Below the pieces are notes generated by a model. It had not been told where the DNA came from, ran no database searches, and was given only the letters and a program-made list of their open reading frames with translations. The position numbers and the translations under genes were made by a program. DNA of 64,000 nucleotides, taken from contig NZ_CP142104.1 of NCBI RefSeq assembly GCF_035751725.1, forward strand, positions 3,906,001 through 3,970,000. Direction: 5' to 3'. This document shows, piece after piece, positions 33,301-40,428 of this stretch. Positions within the stretch are counted from its first letter, which is position 1. Each line of letters opens with the position of its first letter. This stretch comes from Pseudomonas frederiksbergensis (GTDB lineage Bacteria > Pseudomonadota > Gammaproteobacteria > Pseudomonadales > Pseudomonadaceae).

Positions 33301-34755
33301 CTGCACCAGATCAACCTCGACGGCCAAGTCATCAGCGACTTCGAACGCGACCGCCTGCACCGCGAAGTGCTACGCACCCAAGGCCAGATCAGCACCCGCA
33401 GCGAATACGACCGCAGCGGCCGCCTGCGCACGCGACAACGCCGCCACAGCAGCCAACCTTCGCTGCTGCCAGCGGCGGTGCAAAAACATTTCGAGTACGA
33501 CCCCGCCGATAACGTCATCGGCAAACTCGACCAGCAACCCGCCGTACAACAGCGCCAGCTCCTGCACTACGACGCCACCGGCCGCATCATCGCCAGCCAG
33601 GACAGCCTGCACGGCCAGCGCGAAACCTTCACCTACGACGCCGCCGCCAACCTGCTGGACGGCCCAGCGCCCGGCGCCGGGCTGGTGGTGCACAACAAAC
33701 TGCTGACCTACCAGGACAAGCGCTACCGCTACGACGCCTTCGGCCGGATGATCGAAAAGCGCAGCGCCAAACGCGGCGTGCAACACTTTGCCTATGACGC
33801 CGAAAGCCGCTTGATTGAAGTGCGCAACGACAACGGCAGCGTGGTGAAAATGACCTACGACCCGCTGGGCCGGCGCATCGAAAAAACCGAACACGACAGC
33901 AATGGTTACCCGCTGGGCGAAACCCGTTTCACCTGGGATGGCCTGCGCCTGTTGCAGGAACATCGCCACCAGCAAACCAGCCTGTACCTCTACGAAGACG
34001 ACGGCTACGAACCCCTCGCCCGCGTCGACGGCAGCGGCCCGCTGCAAAAAATCCGCTACTACCACAACGACCTCAACGGCCTGCCGGAACAACTCACCGA
34101 AGCCGACGGACACAACGTTTGGCAAGCCACGTATCGGGTCTGGGGCAACACGCTGGAAGAGGTGCGCGAGGCTTATTACATTGAGGAGCAGAACCTGCGG
34201 TTTCAGGGGCAATACCTGGATCGCGAAACAGGGCTGCATTTCAATACGTTCAGGTTTTATGATCCGGATGTGGGGCGGTTTACTACGCCGGATCCGATTG
34301 GGTTGAAAGGTGGGCTCAATCTTTACCAATACGCTCCGAACCCTACCGGTTGGGCGGATCCATGGGGCTGGGCGTTTGCAGGGGTGGACTTCACGGGAAG
34401 CAGTGACCTGTTCCCAACAACGGGCTCACAAAAGAATATCGTGACCATCAAGATGCAAGGCGCAAGGGGACGCGACTTCACGCAGGCCTTCAAAGAGGCC
34501 GGTATCTCGAAGAAAGCAGCGAAGGACTACACCTGGCACCACGTTGATGACTTCAACCCCAAAACCGGTACAACCACGATGCAGCTCGTTAAAACGACCG
34601 CACATGAGGCTACGTTTCCGCATGGTGGTTCAGTCGCGCAATATGAAAAACACTTCAAGGTTAAGTACGAGAGCACTGAGTCAGTCCTTGCGGCCTCCAA
34701 AAAAGGTTGGCTGGCCAACAAGATCCCTAAAGCCAAAGCTGGGCGCTGCTCATAA
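30361..34755 (+). CDS. prePAAR/PAAR RHS effector with C-terminal WHH nuclease toxin
   Basis: Polymorphic toxin of 1464 residues, probably delivered by a type VI secretion system. Residues 6-20 hold a prePAAR motif (AARLGDALNH fits AARxxDxxxH), followed by hydrophobic segments at about 28-75 and a PAAR domain at about 170-245. The RHS/YD-repeat shell runs from about 310 to 1310. The conserved core end DPIGLKGGLNLYQYAPNP and DPWGW follow at about 1311-1340, the usual self-cleavage region. The last ~125 residues carry TWHHVDDFNPKTGTTTMQL, an HNH/EndoVII nuclease of the WHH type. The start codon lacks a ribosome site and may be coupled to a leader ORF. The cognate immunity gene follows after 13 bp. 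No vgrG or Eag chaperone gene is nearby. Confidence 0.92.
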   Translation: MSDALWAARLGDALNHTSMMADILGGVLEVAANIAITAVATAAVVAATGITVVTGGLGCFVLGLVVGTVVGLAMSKTGADKGLSNICEGIGNALFPPTVQANILTGSADTFTNNIPSARAAGAIESHVAPAGTELEAPEPEEEPSYLDMAGEFFSQMWRPTVATPAPGAVPKPQDLVICMKHPPMPPQFMAEGSEKVTINGQPAVRSGDRSTCDATVVSAGLISPNVTIGGGSVVVREIRSGKTPGVGLAVTALLMLKGGKGKFFSKLPCMLVGGAVSMAASSAANAAANAAMGSSNPVHAATGAKVLGGDEDLDFVLPGILPIDWQRVYNSRDERRDSLFGAGWSVAYEVQVQIQPHPDGGETLIYTDEQGRPIDMGSIPVGGAVFSAGEGLAVRRHANGQLLIESEDGLYRLFEPSPANPSHLRLSQLGDRNDNRIHLDYDDAGHLVRLRDTFDLVHVELIRAGERVTHIERLYPDHSREVLVSYAYDAANTLAEVRDASGQVQRRFRYDAGQRMVEHQLPTGLHCFYEWALIDDQEWRVVRHWTDEGDAYQFDYDLKAGVTRISDSLQRVSIRHWNSQHQITRYSDNLGQTWLFEWNDERQLLSATDPQGGQYQFSYDDAGNLISETDPLGRSESTLWLEHWALPLVDTNAAGHSWKYRYDQRGNCTAQTDPLGHITRYRYDAHGQVVEIIDATGKSKKLRWNPFGQLVEHVDCSGYPTRFSYDQRGYLHTITDALGERTQFSYDAQGRLLSSQLPDGRTEHYQRDTAGQLTGYTDPAGHTTRYQHNRRGQVRQRTDAQGRQVQFAYDSFGRLQALTNENGESYRFAWDAGDRLSEQQDLDGSAKRYDYDRLDNVAAVTAMPAPYGTGLALIPETPPASIVHRLERDAVGRLIAKNTDDGRTEYRYDPRDQLTAVTFTDLQGNAQTLSFTYDALGQLLAENGAACSLQHHYDELGNLIQTQLPDGRWVNRLYYGSGHLHQINLDGQVISDFERDRLHREVLRTQGQISTRSEYDRSGRLRTRQRRHSSQPSLLPAAVQKHFEYDPADNVIGKLDQQPAVQQRQLLHYDATGRIIASQDSLHGQRETFTYDAAANLLDGPAPGAGLVVHNKLLTYQDKRYRYDAFGRMIEKRSAKRGVQHFAYDAESRLIEVRNDNGSVVKMTYDPLGRRIEKTEHDSNGYPLGETRFTWDGLRLLQEHRHQQTSLYLYEDDGYEPLARVDGSGPLQKIRYYHNDLNGLPEQLTEADGHNVWQATYRVWGNTLEEVREAYYIEEQNLRFQGQYLDRETGLHFNTFRFYDPDVGRFTTPDPIGLKGGLNLYQYAPNPTGWADPWGWAFAGVDFTGSSDLFPTTGSQKNIVTIKMQGARGRDFTQAFKEAGISKKAAKDYTWHHVDDFNPKTGTTTMQLVKTTAHEATFPHGGSVAQYEKHFKVKYESTESVLAASKKGWLANKIPKAKAGRCS
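33117..33960 (+). repeat. Direct repeat, copy 1 (RHS core 3' part)
   Basis: This 844-bp part of the RHS core recurs at 35450-36293 at a constant offset of 2333 bp with no visible insertion or deletion and only scattered substitutions. Similarity drops sharply after the GCAGGAA at 33954-33960. Confidence 0.9.
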
Positions 34756-34768
34756 ACGGAGATTAACG

Positions 34769-35242
34769 ATGCTTGAAAATACATTCTCAGATGACGAAGC
34801 AGCCATCACGCCAGCGGACTTGGATCTTTTAGAGTCCGCTATTGGCAAGAAGCTACCCACACCCTTTAGAAACCATTACCTCAAGTACAACGGCGGCGTA
34901 CCGGAGCGCACCTACTGGGTCGGCGATGATTTCGACGAGCCACTGGAAGTGGCTGCCTTCAAGCCAATTGCTGGCGCTGACTCCACGGTGCTATCCACCT
35001 ACCAGTTGATGCTGAAGAAACAGGTACTTCCTGCACACCTCTTACCTTTCGCAAATGACTGGGGTGGCAACTTCTTTTGCCTGAACCTTGATACCGAAGC
35101 CGTTAGCTATTTCACGACTGATAGCTTCGATAGCGACCTCAGCCCTGAAGAGAATCAGGCTCAATCCGAAAAGCTGGTCTGCTCGAATTTCCTCCGCTTC
35201 GTTCAAGGGCTGATCGATGAGGAAGATTTGGACGAGGAATAA
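34769..35242 (+). CDS. SMI1/KNR4 (SUKH) family immunity protein
   Basis: Acidic soluble protein of 157 residues with the SUKH pattern: LESAIGKKLPTPFRNHYLKY followed by NGGVPE, then LPFANDWGGNFFCLNL, then a C-terminal FLRFVQGL helix. SUKH proteins neutralise nuclease toxins, including WHH ones. ACGGAG lies nine bases before the ATG at 34769, 13 bp after the RHS stop, so it is co-transcribed and is inferred to be the antidote of the first WHH tip. Confidence 0.88.
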   Translation: MLENTFSDDEAAITPADLDLLESAIGKKLPTPFRNHYLKYNGGVPERTYWVGDDFDEPLEVAAFKPIAGADSTVLSTYQLMLKKQVLPAHLLPFANDWGGNFFCLNLDTEAVSYFTTDSFDSDLSPEENQAQSEKLVCSNFLRFVQGLIDEEDLDEE

Positions 35243-35283
35243 ATCAGCGAACGCCACAGGGTGTGATCCGAAACGCAAATCCC

Positions 35284-35412
35284 GTGGCGAGGGAGCTTGC
35301 TCCCGCTGGGTGGCGAAGCCGCCCCAAAACAGGCTGACGCATTCTCCAGAAAAATCGCATCAGCCGGTTTACGACGGCTGCGCCGCCGAGCGGGAGCAAG
35401 CTCCCTCGCCAC
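35284..35412. repeat. REPIN (two inverted REP sequences)
   Basis: GTGGCGAGGGAGCTTGCTCC at 35284 and its inverted counterpart ending CTCCCTCGCCAC at 35412 flank about 90 bp of spacer. This is the paired-REP element of P. fluorescens relatives, mobilised by RAYT transposases encoded elsewhere. It ends 37 bp before copy 2 of the RHS direct repeat. Confidence 0.88.
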
Positions 35413-35449
35413 GGATCGTCTACACCTCAAAAGCAGGCGTGTAACCCGC

Positions 35450-36293
35450 CTTCACCAACCTGCAAGGCAGCGCGCAAACCCTGAGCTTCGCCTACGATGC
35501 CCTCGGCCAGTTGCTCGCCGAAAACAGCGCCGTCGGCAGCCTGCAACACCACTACGACGAACTCGGCAACCTGATCCAGACCCAACTGCCCGATGGCCGC
35601 TGGGTCAACCGCCTGTACTACGGCAGCGGCCACCTGCACCAGATCAACCTCGACGGCCAAGTCATCAGCGACTTCGAACGCGGCCGCCTGCACCGCGAAG
35701 TGCTACGCACCCAAGGCCAGATCAGCACCCGCAGCGAATACGACCGCAGCGGCCGCCTGCGCACGCGACAACGCCGCCACAGCAGCCAACCTTCGCTGCT
35801 GCCAGCGGCCGTGCAAAAACATTTCGAGTACGACCCCGCCGACAACCTCATCGGCAAACTCGACCAACAACCCGCCGCACAACAGCGCCAGCTTCTGCAC
35901 TACGACGCCACCGGCCGCATCATCGCCAGCCAGGACAGCCTGCACGGCCAGCGCGAAACCTTCACCTACGACGCCGCCGCCAACCTGCTGGACGGCCCAG
36001 CGCCCGGCGCCGGGCTGGTGGTGCACAACAAACTGCTGACCTACCAGGACAAGCGCTACCGCTACGACGCCTTCGGCCGGATGATCGAAAAGCGCAGCGC
36101 CAAACGCGGCGTGCAACACTTTACCTATGACGCCGAAAGCCGCTTGATTGAAGTGCGCAACGACAACGGCAGCGTGGTGAAAATGGCCTACGACCCGCTG
36201 GGCCGGCGCATCGAAAAAACCGAACACGACAGCAATGGTTACCCGCTGGGCGAAACCCGTTTCACCTGGGACGGCCTGCGCTTATTGCAGGAA
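35450..36293 (+). repeat. Direct repeat, copy 2 (orphan RHS core)
   Basis: Second copy of 33117-33960, in the same orientation and without gaps. The left border lies just after an in-frame TAA (35442-35444) and the REPIN; the right border is where the cassette-specific sequence begins. Confidence 0.9.
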
Positions 36294-37112
36294 AGTCGGT
36301 ACAACCAGACCAGCCTTTATCTTTATACGGATAACACCTACGAACCCCTTGCGCGGATCGATGGATACGGCGCGCATCAAAAAGTCCGTTATTACCACAA
36401 CGACCTGAACGGCCTGCCAGAACAACTCACAGAAGCCGACGGGCGTAGCGTCTGGCAAGCTCGCTTTGAGCTGTGGGGTAATCCCCTTCAGGAAATTCGT
36501 GAACCCTACTTCATCGAAGAGCAAAACCTGAGGTTCCAAGGACAGTACCTCGATCGAGAAATTGGGCTGCACTACAACGTTCTCAGGTTTTACGATCCCG
36601 ACGTGGGTCGCTTCACTACGCCCGACCCAATAGGCTTGGCCGGGGGCGTTAATTTTTATGCCTATGCGCCCAACCCTATCGGCTATGCAGACCCTCTAGG
36701 CCTAGCAGTCGACCCGCTGATAAAACTGAAAGACCGTGGGTACACAGGCGTCACGAAGACACCCGGTGGAGGTCTCGACTATTCTGAAAGTAACGCGCTA
36801 TACAACAAAAAACCCGGCGTGAACCCAATCGTTAGAATTGAATACACCGGGGACTACGGGAAAGACTTCGAGGCCGCAAACAAGGCGGCCAACTTGAGTC
36901 AAAAAACTACGCCGTCCGGTCATGTATGGCACCACCTGGAAGATTACGATCCCAAGACCAACACAGGCACGATGCATCTCATCAAGCAAAACGCCCACAA
37001 TGGCATAAGCCATAACGGCGGCGTAGCTCAATACAAAGCAGCTAGAGGCAAGGCCTATACCCACCCAGCTCGTTTCAAGAGCAGAACAAAAGGAGTATCC
37101 AAATGCGGCTGA
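35511..37112 (+). CDS. Orphan RHS core fragment with a second WHH nuclease tip
   Basis: Open frame of about 533 codons that begins in mid-core and has no ATG near its 5' end. The frame is closed by a TAA at 35442 and the first usable start is a TTG at 35511 with no ribosome site. It lacks prePAAR, PAAR and most of the shell. The core end DPIGLAGGVNFYAYAPNP and DPLGL is followed by a different ~130-residue tip carrying VWHHLEDYDPKTNTGTMHL, again a WHH nuclease. It is probably silent until joined to the full-length gene by recombination. It could be called a pseudogene, but the frame from the core to the tip is intact. Confidence 0.8.
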   Translation: MLAENSAVGSLQHHYDELGNLIQTQLPDGRWVNRLYYGSGHLHQINLDGQVISDFERGRLHREVLRTQGQISTRSEYDRSGRLRTRQRRHSSQPSLLPAAVQKHFEYDPADNLIGKLDQQPAAQQRQLLHYDATGRIIASQDSLHGQRETFTYDAAANLLDGPAPGAGLVVHNKLLTYQDKRYRYDAFGRMIEKRSAKRGVQHFTYDAESRLIEVRNDNGSVVKMAYDPLGRRIEKTEHDSNGYPLGETRFTWDGLRLLQESRYNQTSLYLYTDNTYEPLARIDGYGAHQKVRYYHNDLNGLPEQLTEADGRSVWQARFELWGNPLQEIREPYFIEEQNLRFQGQYLDREIGLHYNVLRFYDPDVGRFTTPDPIGLAGGVNFYAYAPNPIGYADPLGLAVDPLIKLKDRGYTGVTKTPGGGLDYSESNALYNKKPGVNPIVRIEYTGDYGKDFEAANKAANLSQKTTPSGHVWHHLEDYDPKTNTGTMHLIKQNAHNGISHNGGVAQYKAARGKAYTHPARFKSRTKGVSKCG

Positions 37113-37513
37113 CCCTCGAAGAATCCGAACGCGCCCTCTCTGTGCAAGAGTTGAATGAGTTCCAAGAAAAATTCAATGTGGAATTACCGACAGCCTTTAG
37201 GCAATTTTATCTAAAGCACAACGGCGGCGATTTGTCTGAGAGCAGTAGCGAGAATGATTTCTTGCTGGGTGGATTCACGCCGATCAAATACGGACAAGCC
37301 CCTATCGAAACGGTCTATCGCGACTTGACGGACGACGTTCCGTCGTTAAAGCAAATGATCCCCTTTGCATACGATCAGGGTGGTAACTCCTTCCTCTTGT
37401 CCGTTAAGGAAGCTGACTTCGGAAATATTTACCTGTACTTGATGGATGAAGAGGATCTGGCGTTCGTATGCGAATCATTTGAGGAGTTCCTTGCTGAACT
37501 CACGGGCCAATAG
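37103..37513 (+). CDS. Second SMI1/KNR4 (SUKH) family immunity protein
   Basis: Acidic protein of 136 residues: FNVELPTAFRQFYLKHNGG, then MIPFAYDQGGNSFLLSV and a C-terminal FEEFLAELTG helix, all typical of SUKH. It overlaps the orphan toxin frame by 10 bp and is clearly different from the first immunity protein, as expected for partner-specific pairs. AAAGGAG lies close upstream. Since the toxin cassette may be silent, this gene might still protect the cell from kin carrying that tip. Confidence 0.88.
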   Translation: MRLTLEESERALSVQELNEFQEKFNVELPTAFRQFYLKHNGGDLSESSSENDFLLGGFTPIKYGQAPIETVYRDLTDDVPSLKQMIPFAYDQGGNSFLLSVKEADFGNIYLYLMDEEDLAFVCESFEEFLAELTGQ

Positions 37514-37515
37514 AG

Positions 37516-37778
37516 CCATGCGGCACAGATTGCGCTACCGATTACAGCCTCGTGCCCGCACTGAAAGAAGATCTGAAGCTTTCGAAAAACCGCGACGTCA
37601 TTGAGAAATACGAGCTCACCAATATGTGGGGGATGAAGACTTGAGCGACAGGCTGTGCCGCTATTTCGATACGGGCATTAACCGCGACGATCTGAAGTTT
37701 GAAGTCTTCCCAGGGCTTTGGCCGGATCGTGAGAGCCTAAGGCCGTTAACCTGCCGCTTACCTGTGCCGCTTAGATAG
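37516..37778 (+). pseudogene. Decayed toxin C-terminus (frameshifted)
   Basis: Two protein-like pieces in neighbouring frames. The first reads TDYSLVPALKEDLKLSKNRD and on to NMWG before a TGA. The second, from 37641, reads LSDRLCRYFDTGINRDDLKF and on to FPGLWPDRESL. One added base near the GGGGG at 37628-37632 would join them as NMWGDEDLSDRL. It has no start and follows directly on the second immunity gene, so I read it as the wreck of a third RHS toxin tip. The family is not recognised. Confidence 0.5.
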
Positions 37779-37815
37779 ACCGGCGGCGTGAGCGGGCTTT
37801 AAGGCATTCAAGACC

Positions 37816-38040
37816 ATGATCTTAAAAGAAATCTACCTGTACCCCGACTTGGGCGAATTCAGCGACGAAATTATTCATCCGTTTCGCGACCAAAGTCGAT
37901 CGATCTGCAATTTTCTCGAGCGCCACCGGGGTGCAGAAAAATTCGAAACGCCGAATTTCAAGAAGATCTGCTTTGTCGGCACCCGCCAAGCCGTCAATGA
38001 GCCCTGTGTAAATTCCAGCGGCGCGCTCATCGTCAATGTC
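37816..38040 (+). pseudogene. Truncated immunity-like gene, cut by a REP element
   Basis: From ATG 37816 the frame encodes about 75 natural-looking residues (MILKEIYLYPDLGEFSDEII, then CNFLERHRGAEKFETPNFKK, then NSSGALIVNV). At 38041 it runs directly into a REP palindrome, whose translation (ARELAPAG...) is artefactual. The intact protein was probably a small immunity protein partnered with the decayed toxin upstream. The family is not recognised with certainty. Confidence 0.5.
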
Positions 38041-38081
38041 ATGGCGAGGGAGCTTGCTCCCGCTGGGCGGCAAAGCCGCCC
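38041..38081. repeat. REP element
   Basis: ATGGCGAGGGAGCTTGCTCC is followed by CGCTGGGCGGC and its complement GCCGCCCC, the same left-half structure as in the REPIN at 35284. It marks the right edge of the RHS island. Confidence 0.8.
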
Positions 38082-38126
38082 CAGCCATCCAGCACCCCGC
38101 CAACGCCATGCGGTGTCTATAGTCAA

Positions 38127-38140
38127 TTGATCCAGGTCAA
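38127..38140. promoter_or_regulatory. Anr/FNR box upstream of ccoG
   Basis: TTGAT-CCAG-GTCAA, nine of ten consensus positions, 168 bp before ccoG. No clear -10 lies at the classical distance; TACACC (38157-38162) is the nearest. It gives the assembly genes their own oxygen-controlled promoter now that the RHS island separates them from ccoNOQP. Confidence 0.7.
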
Positions 38141-38307
38141 GACTTGTTACATCCGCTACACCATTCGGCCCAGACACCCAACGCGACCAAAGGTCGCACC
38201 CTTGGACCAGAGCGACAGGCGTATCATTGCGCCACCGCAACACCCTTTTTGACCGTGGTCGGCACGTACTGGCCTCGGCATTTTTCCACTGCCGTGGGAT
38301 GCAATTG

Positions 38308-39723
38308 ATGAGCAACCAGATTCCGGTACATGACGTTACCCCGCCTGCCAAGGACGCCAACAAAAGCGTCGACCTGTATGCCTCTCGGGAAAAAATCTAC
38401 ACCCGTGCCTTCACTGGCCTGTTCCGCAACCTGCGAATGGTCGGTGGGGCGTTCCTGTTCCTGCTGTATTTCGGCACGGTCTGGCTGAATTGGGGCGGTC
38501 ACCAGGCTGTCTGGTGGAACCTGCCGGAACGCAAATTCTTTATTTTTGGCGCGACTTTCTGGCCCCAGGATTTCATCCTGCTGTCGGGGATGTTGATCAT
38601 CGCCGCCTTCGGCCTGTTTTTCATCACGGTGTATGCCGGTCGGGTCTGGTGCGGCTACACCTGCCCGCAAAGCGTCTGGACCTGGATCTACATGTGGTGC
38701 GAAAAGGTCACCGAAGGCGACCGCAACCAGCGCATCAAGCTCGACAAGGCGCCCATGAGCGCCAACAAGTTCCTGCGCAAATTCGCCAAGCACAGCCTCT
38801 GGCTGCTGATCGGCTTCGTTACCGGTATGACCTTCGTCGGTTACTTCACGCCGATCCGCGAGCTGGTCTTCGAGTTCTTCACCGGCCAGGCCGATGGCTG
38901 GTCTTATTTCTGGGTCGGCTTCTTCACCCTCGCCACCTACGGCAATGCCGGCTGGCTGCGTGAACAAGTGTGTATCTACATGTGCCCTTACGCCCGATTC
39001 CAGAGCGTGATGTTCGACAAGGACACCCTGATCGTTTCCTATGATCCGCGTCGCGGTGAAAGCCGTGGCCCGCGCAAGAAAGGCATCGACTACAAGGCGC
39101 TCGGCCTCGGCGATTGCATCGACTGCACCATGTGCGTCCAGGTCTGCCCCACCGGAATCGACATCCGCGACGGTTTGCAGATCGAATGCATCGGCTGCGC
39201 GGCCTGCATCGATGCCTGCGACAACATCATGGACAAGATGGATTATCCGCGCGGCCTGATCAGCTACACCACCGAACACAACCTTTCGGGGCAGAAAACC
39301 CATAAACTGCGCCCGCGCCTGATCGGTTATGCCCTGGTGCTGCTGGCGATGGTCAGCTTGCTGGTCACGGCGTTCTTCATGCGTTCGCTGGTGGGTTTCG
39401 ACGTCAGCAAGGACCGCGTGCTGTATCGCGAAAACGCCGAAGGCCGGATCGAGAACGTCTACAGCCTGAAGATCATGAACAAGGACCAGCGCGACCATAC
39501 GTACGTCCTCGAAGCCGCCGGCCTGCCTGATCTCAAGCTGCAAGGCCGACGGGAAATCAAGGTCGCCGCGGGTGAGATCTACAGCCAGCCGGTCGAGCTG
39601 TCCAGCGCACCGGAGCAACTGCCATCGAGCACCAACGAGGTGATCTTCATCCTCAAGGATGCCGATGACGAAAGCGTTCACGTTGAAGCCAAGAGCCGGT
39701 TCATCGGCCCACAGACTCGTTGA
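38308..39723 (+). CDS. ccoG: cbb3 oxidase assembly protein CcoG (FixG family)
   Basis: Membrane protein of 471 residues needed for copper delivery to cbb3 oxidase; it is proposed to be a Cu2+ reductase. It has about five membrane helices. A 2x[4Fe-4S] ferredoxin segment (CIDCTMCVQVCPTGIDIRDG, then CIGCAACIDACD) lies near residues 270-310. An N-terminal CGYTCPQ and a CIYMCPYARF are also present, as in NapH-like proteins. The start at 38308 gives MSNQIPVHDV; upstream in-frame ATGs at 38299 and 38227 are less likely. First gene of ccoGHIS. Confidence 0.95.
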   Translation: MSNQIPVHDVTPPAKDANKSVDLYASREKIYTRAFTGLFRNLRMVGGAFLFLLYFGTVWLNWGGHQAVWWNLPERKFFIFGATFWPQDFILLSGMLIIAAFGLFFITVYAGRVWCGYTCPQSVWTWIYMWCEKVTEGDRNQRIKLDKAPMSANKFLRKFAKHSLWLLIGFVTGMTFVGYFTPIRELVFEFFTGQADGWSYFWVGFFTLATYGNAGWLREQVCIYMCPYARFQSVMFDKDTLIVSYDPRRGESRGPRKKGIDYKALGLGDCIDCTMCVQVCPTGIDIRDGLQIECIGCAACIDACDNIMDKMDYPRGLISYTTEHNLSGQKTHKLRPRLIGYALVLLAMVSLLVTAFFMRSLVGFDVSKDRVLYRENAEGRIENVYSLKIMNKDQRDHTYVLEAAGLPDLKLQGRREIKVAAGEIYSQPVELSSAPEQLPSSTNEVIFILKDADDESVHVEAKSRFIGPQTR

Positions 39724-39734
39724 GAGAAATAAAC

Positions 39735-40271
39735 ATGCCTGCAGCAACCGCCACCAGCCCTTGGTACAAGCACCTCTGGCCGTGGATCATTATCGGGATC
39801 CTTGCCTGCTCGGTAACGCTGAGCCTGACCATGGTGACCATCGCGGTAAACAACCCGGATAACCTGGTCAACGACAACTATTACGAAGCCGGCAAGGGTA
39901 TCAACCGCTCCCTGGAGCGCGAGCTGCTGGCCCAGACCCTGCAATTGCATGCCAACGTGCAGTTGGACGACCTCACCGGCGAAGTGAACCTGCGCCTGGA
40001 CGGCAACAGCCGCCCCCAGACCCTGGAACTGAGCCTGATCTCGCCGACCCAGCCGGAGAAGGACCGCAGGATTGTCCTGACCCGCAACGACAGCGAACCT
40101 GGGCGCTACGTCGGCCAGTTGGCGGACAAGGTCGAAGGACGCCGGTTCGTCGAGTTGCTGGGCGTGGAGAACGACAAGACCTGGCGCTTGTTCGAGGAAG
40201 AGCAGATCAACCACGACCAGGCCATCCTGCTCGGCGACGAGCCGCTGCAAGGCGCTGAAGACCTGAAATAA
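39735..40271 (+). CDS. ccoH: cbb3 oxidase assembly protein CcoH (FixH family)
   Basis: Protein of 178 residues with one N-terminal membrane helix (WPWIIIGILACSVTLSLTMV) and a periplasmic FixH domain containing NDNYYEAGKGINR. CcoH is needed for cbb3 stability and maturation. It lies 11 bp after ccoG. A REPIN separates it from ccoI. Confidence 0.93.
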   Translation: MPAATATSPWYKHLWPWIIIGILACSVTLSLTMVTIAVNNPDNLVNDNYYEAGKGINRSLERELLAQTLQLHANVQLDDLTGEVNLRLDGNSRPQTLELSLISPTQPEKDRRIVLTRNDSEPGRYVGQLADKVEGRRFVELLGVENDKTWRLFEEEQINHDQAILLGDEPLQGAEDLK

Positions 40272-40280
40272 GCTGCTTTT

Positions 40281-40406
40281 GTGGCGAGGGAGCTTGCTCC
40301 CGCGGGGTCGCGAAGCGGCCCTGTTTTTGATCCGACAGTCCTCAGGCATATTGCGTATTGAAACACCACTGCTGCGCAGCCGAGCGGGAGCAAGCTCCCT
40401 CGCCAC
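40281..40406. repeat. REPIN inside the ccoGHIS operon
   Basis: GTGGCGAGGGAGCTTGCTCC at 40281 and the inverted CTCCCTCGCCAC ending at 40406, with a roughly 85-bp spacer. It lies between ccoH and ccoI and could form a hairpin in the operon transcript that affects ccoI levels. Confidence 0.85.
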
Positions 40407-40428
40407 AAAAGGCCTTCACCCGACAACC

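Noticed and set aside
32040..34200. Regularly repeated GAC/TAC-rich units as a CRISPR or tandem repeat array
   Set aside because: They are YD-repeat codons of the RHS shell, in frame and variable, with no spacer-repeat structure.
32068..34329. Long minus-strand frames opposite the RHS core
   Set aside because: Repetitive hydrophobic translation of the complementary strand of YD repeats; no ribosome sites or family features.
35511..37112. Treating the second RHS frame as a normal complete gene
   Set aside because: It starts in mid-core, lacks PAAR and any ribosome site, and is a displaced cassette; listed as an orphan instead.
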